Assembly: GCA_021799945.1 (NCBI GenBank)
Contig: JAJYZK010000202.1
Location: 1-6,188, forward strand
From: Acidobacteriota bacterium
Lineage (GTDB): Bacteria > Acidobacteriota > Terriglobia > Terriglobales > Acidobacteriaceae
Length of the DNA stretch: 6,188 bases
Direction: 5' to 3'
In this document: positions 5,861 through 6,188 of the stretch, one piece after another
Numbering within the stretch: the stretch's first letter is position 1
Layout of the letters: every line of letters starts with the position of its first letter
Program-made: the position numbers and the translations under genes
Notes under the pieces: generated by a model
The model's database searches: none
What the model was told of the DNA's origin: nothing
The model's input: the letters and a program-made list of their open reading frames with translations, nothing else

Positions 5861-6188
5861 TCCGCACCGCCGTTTCCGCCCTCGTCAAACAGGCTCAAGG
5901 CGGCCTCGCGCGTCCCGCGCCGTCGCCGGGAGTGCTTCACAGGAGGGCCAGGTTTTCCGGGCTCGCTCGCGGCGGCCTCAGCTTCCGCACTTGTCTCCGG
6001 CGCCTTCGGCAGGTTGGCCACGTTCAGGCTGTAGTCGTCATGGCCCCACTCGCACTTCTCCAGCACGGCCAGCGGAATCTTTTTGAGCGTCAGGTTGCGA
6101 AAGCCGTCCGTCTTGCCGCGAAAGGCCGCGCAGCAGACCAGCAGGCTGCGCTTCGGCCCCACGGCCTCGCTCAGCGCGTGCAGTTGCT
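5857..6188 (-). CDS. mod: type III DNA methyltransferase subunit Mod, C-terminal part (cut by window edge)
   Basis: About 110 C-terminal residues; the frame stays open to the right edge of the window, so the start and the catalytic motifs lie outside. The visible text has SLLVCCAAFRG, then NLTLKKIPLAVLEKCEWG and HDDYSLNVANLP, a tail that I recognise from adenine-specific methyltransferases encoded beside type III res genes. The last 50 residues are low-complexity, Ala/Glu/Pro-rich, with a basic SRRRRG patch and the ending ALSLFDEGGNGGAE. In a type III system Mod recognises the DNA site and methylates one strand, and is needed by Res for cleavage. The stop TGA overlaps the res start by 4 bases, and the operon promoter must lie beyond the window. 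Assignment rests on the tail sequence plus the adjacent res; the catalytic domain was not seen. Confidence 0.85.
   Translation of the reverse strand, partial: QLHALSEAVGPKRSLLVCCAAFRGKTDGFRNLTLKKIPLAVLEKCEWGHDDYSLNVANLPKAPETSAEAEAAASEPGKPGPPVKHSRRRRGTREAALSLFDEGGNGGAE

Noticed and set aside
3710..6034. A 774-codon open frame on the plus strand opposite res and mod.
   Set aside because: Opposite res its codons align exactly with the res codons on the other strand, so its stops would need TTA, CTA or TCA in res, which GC-rich genes rarely use. The product is Arg/His/Leu/Gln-rich without a recognisable domain, while res has complete family motifs.

Overview
The window is GC-rich bacterial DNA. 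An Acidobacteriota-type organism is suggested by the pairing of a BlaI-type repressor with an M56 metalloprotease that carries a large repetitive beta-rich extracytoplasmic domain, and by the operator-promoter layout in front of it. This assignment is inference from gene style; nothing in the window is a taxonomic marker of species quality.

Layout from left to right: a complete tRNA-Pro(CGG) gene with encoded CCA (13-89). A stretch with no convincing intact gene (90-344) holds a possible degraded coding remnant and a perfect 12-nt tandem duplication. A sigma70-like promoter (345-373) overlaps a perfect 19-bp palindrome (366-384) that stops one base before the ATG of a BlaI/MecI/CopY-family repressor (386-817). 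A BlaR1-like M56 membrane protease follows on the same strand (930-3026); its C-terminal sensor is a DUF4097-like repeat domain, not a penicillin-binding domain. A short convergent intergenic region (3027-3187) holds a terminator-like hairpin and a 15-bp tandem repeat. On the minus strand, read right to left, are the 3' end of a type III restriction-modification methyltransferase (mod, cut by the window edge, 5857-6188) and a complete res subunit (3188-5860), joined by a 4-base ATGA overlap.

Two functional units are present. The repressor/protease pair looks like a one-step transmembrane signalling module. By analogy with BlaI/BlaR1, the repressor would silence its own promoter until the protease, on sensing something outside the cytoplasmic membrane, relieves repression. 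The replaced sensor domain means beta-lactams are unlikely to be the signal. The mod-res pair is a type III restriction-modification system with all helicase and nuclease signature residues intact in Res. The two units converge and show no sign of functional linkage.

The most unusual element is the protease-to-beta-solenoid fusion and its tight, apparently near-leaderless, autoregulatory control region. I see no CRISPR array, insertion sequence or integrase.
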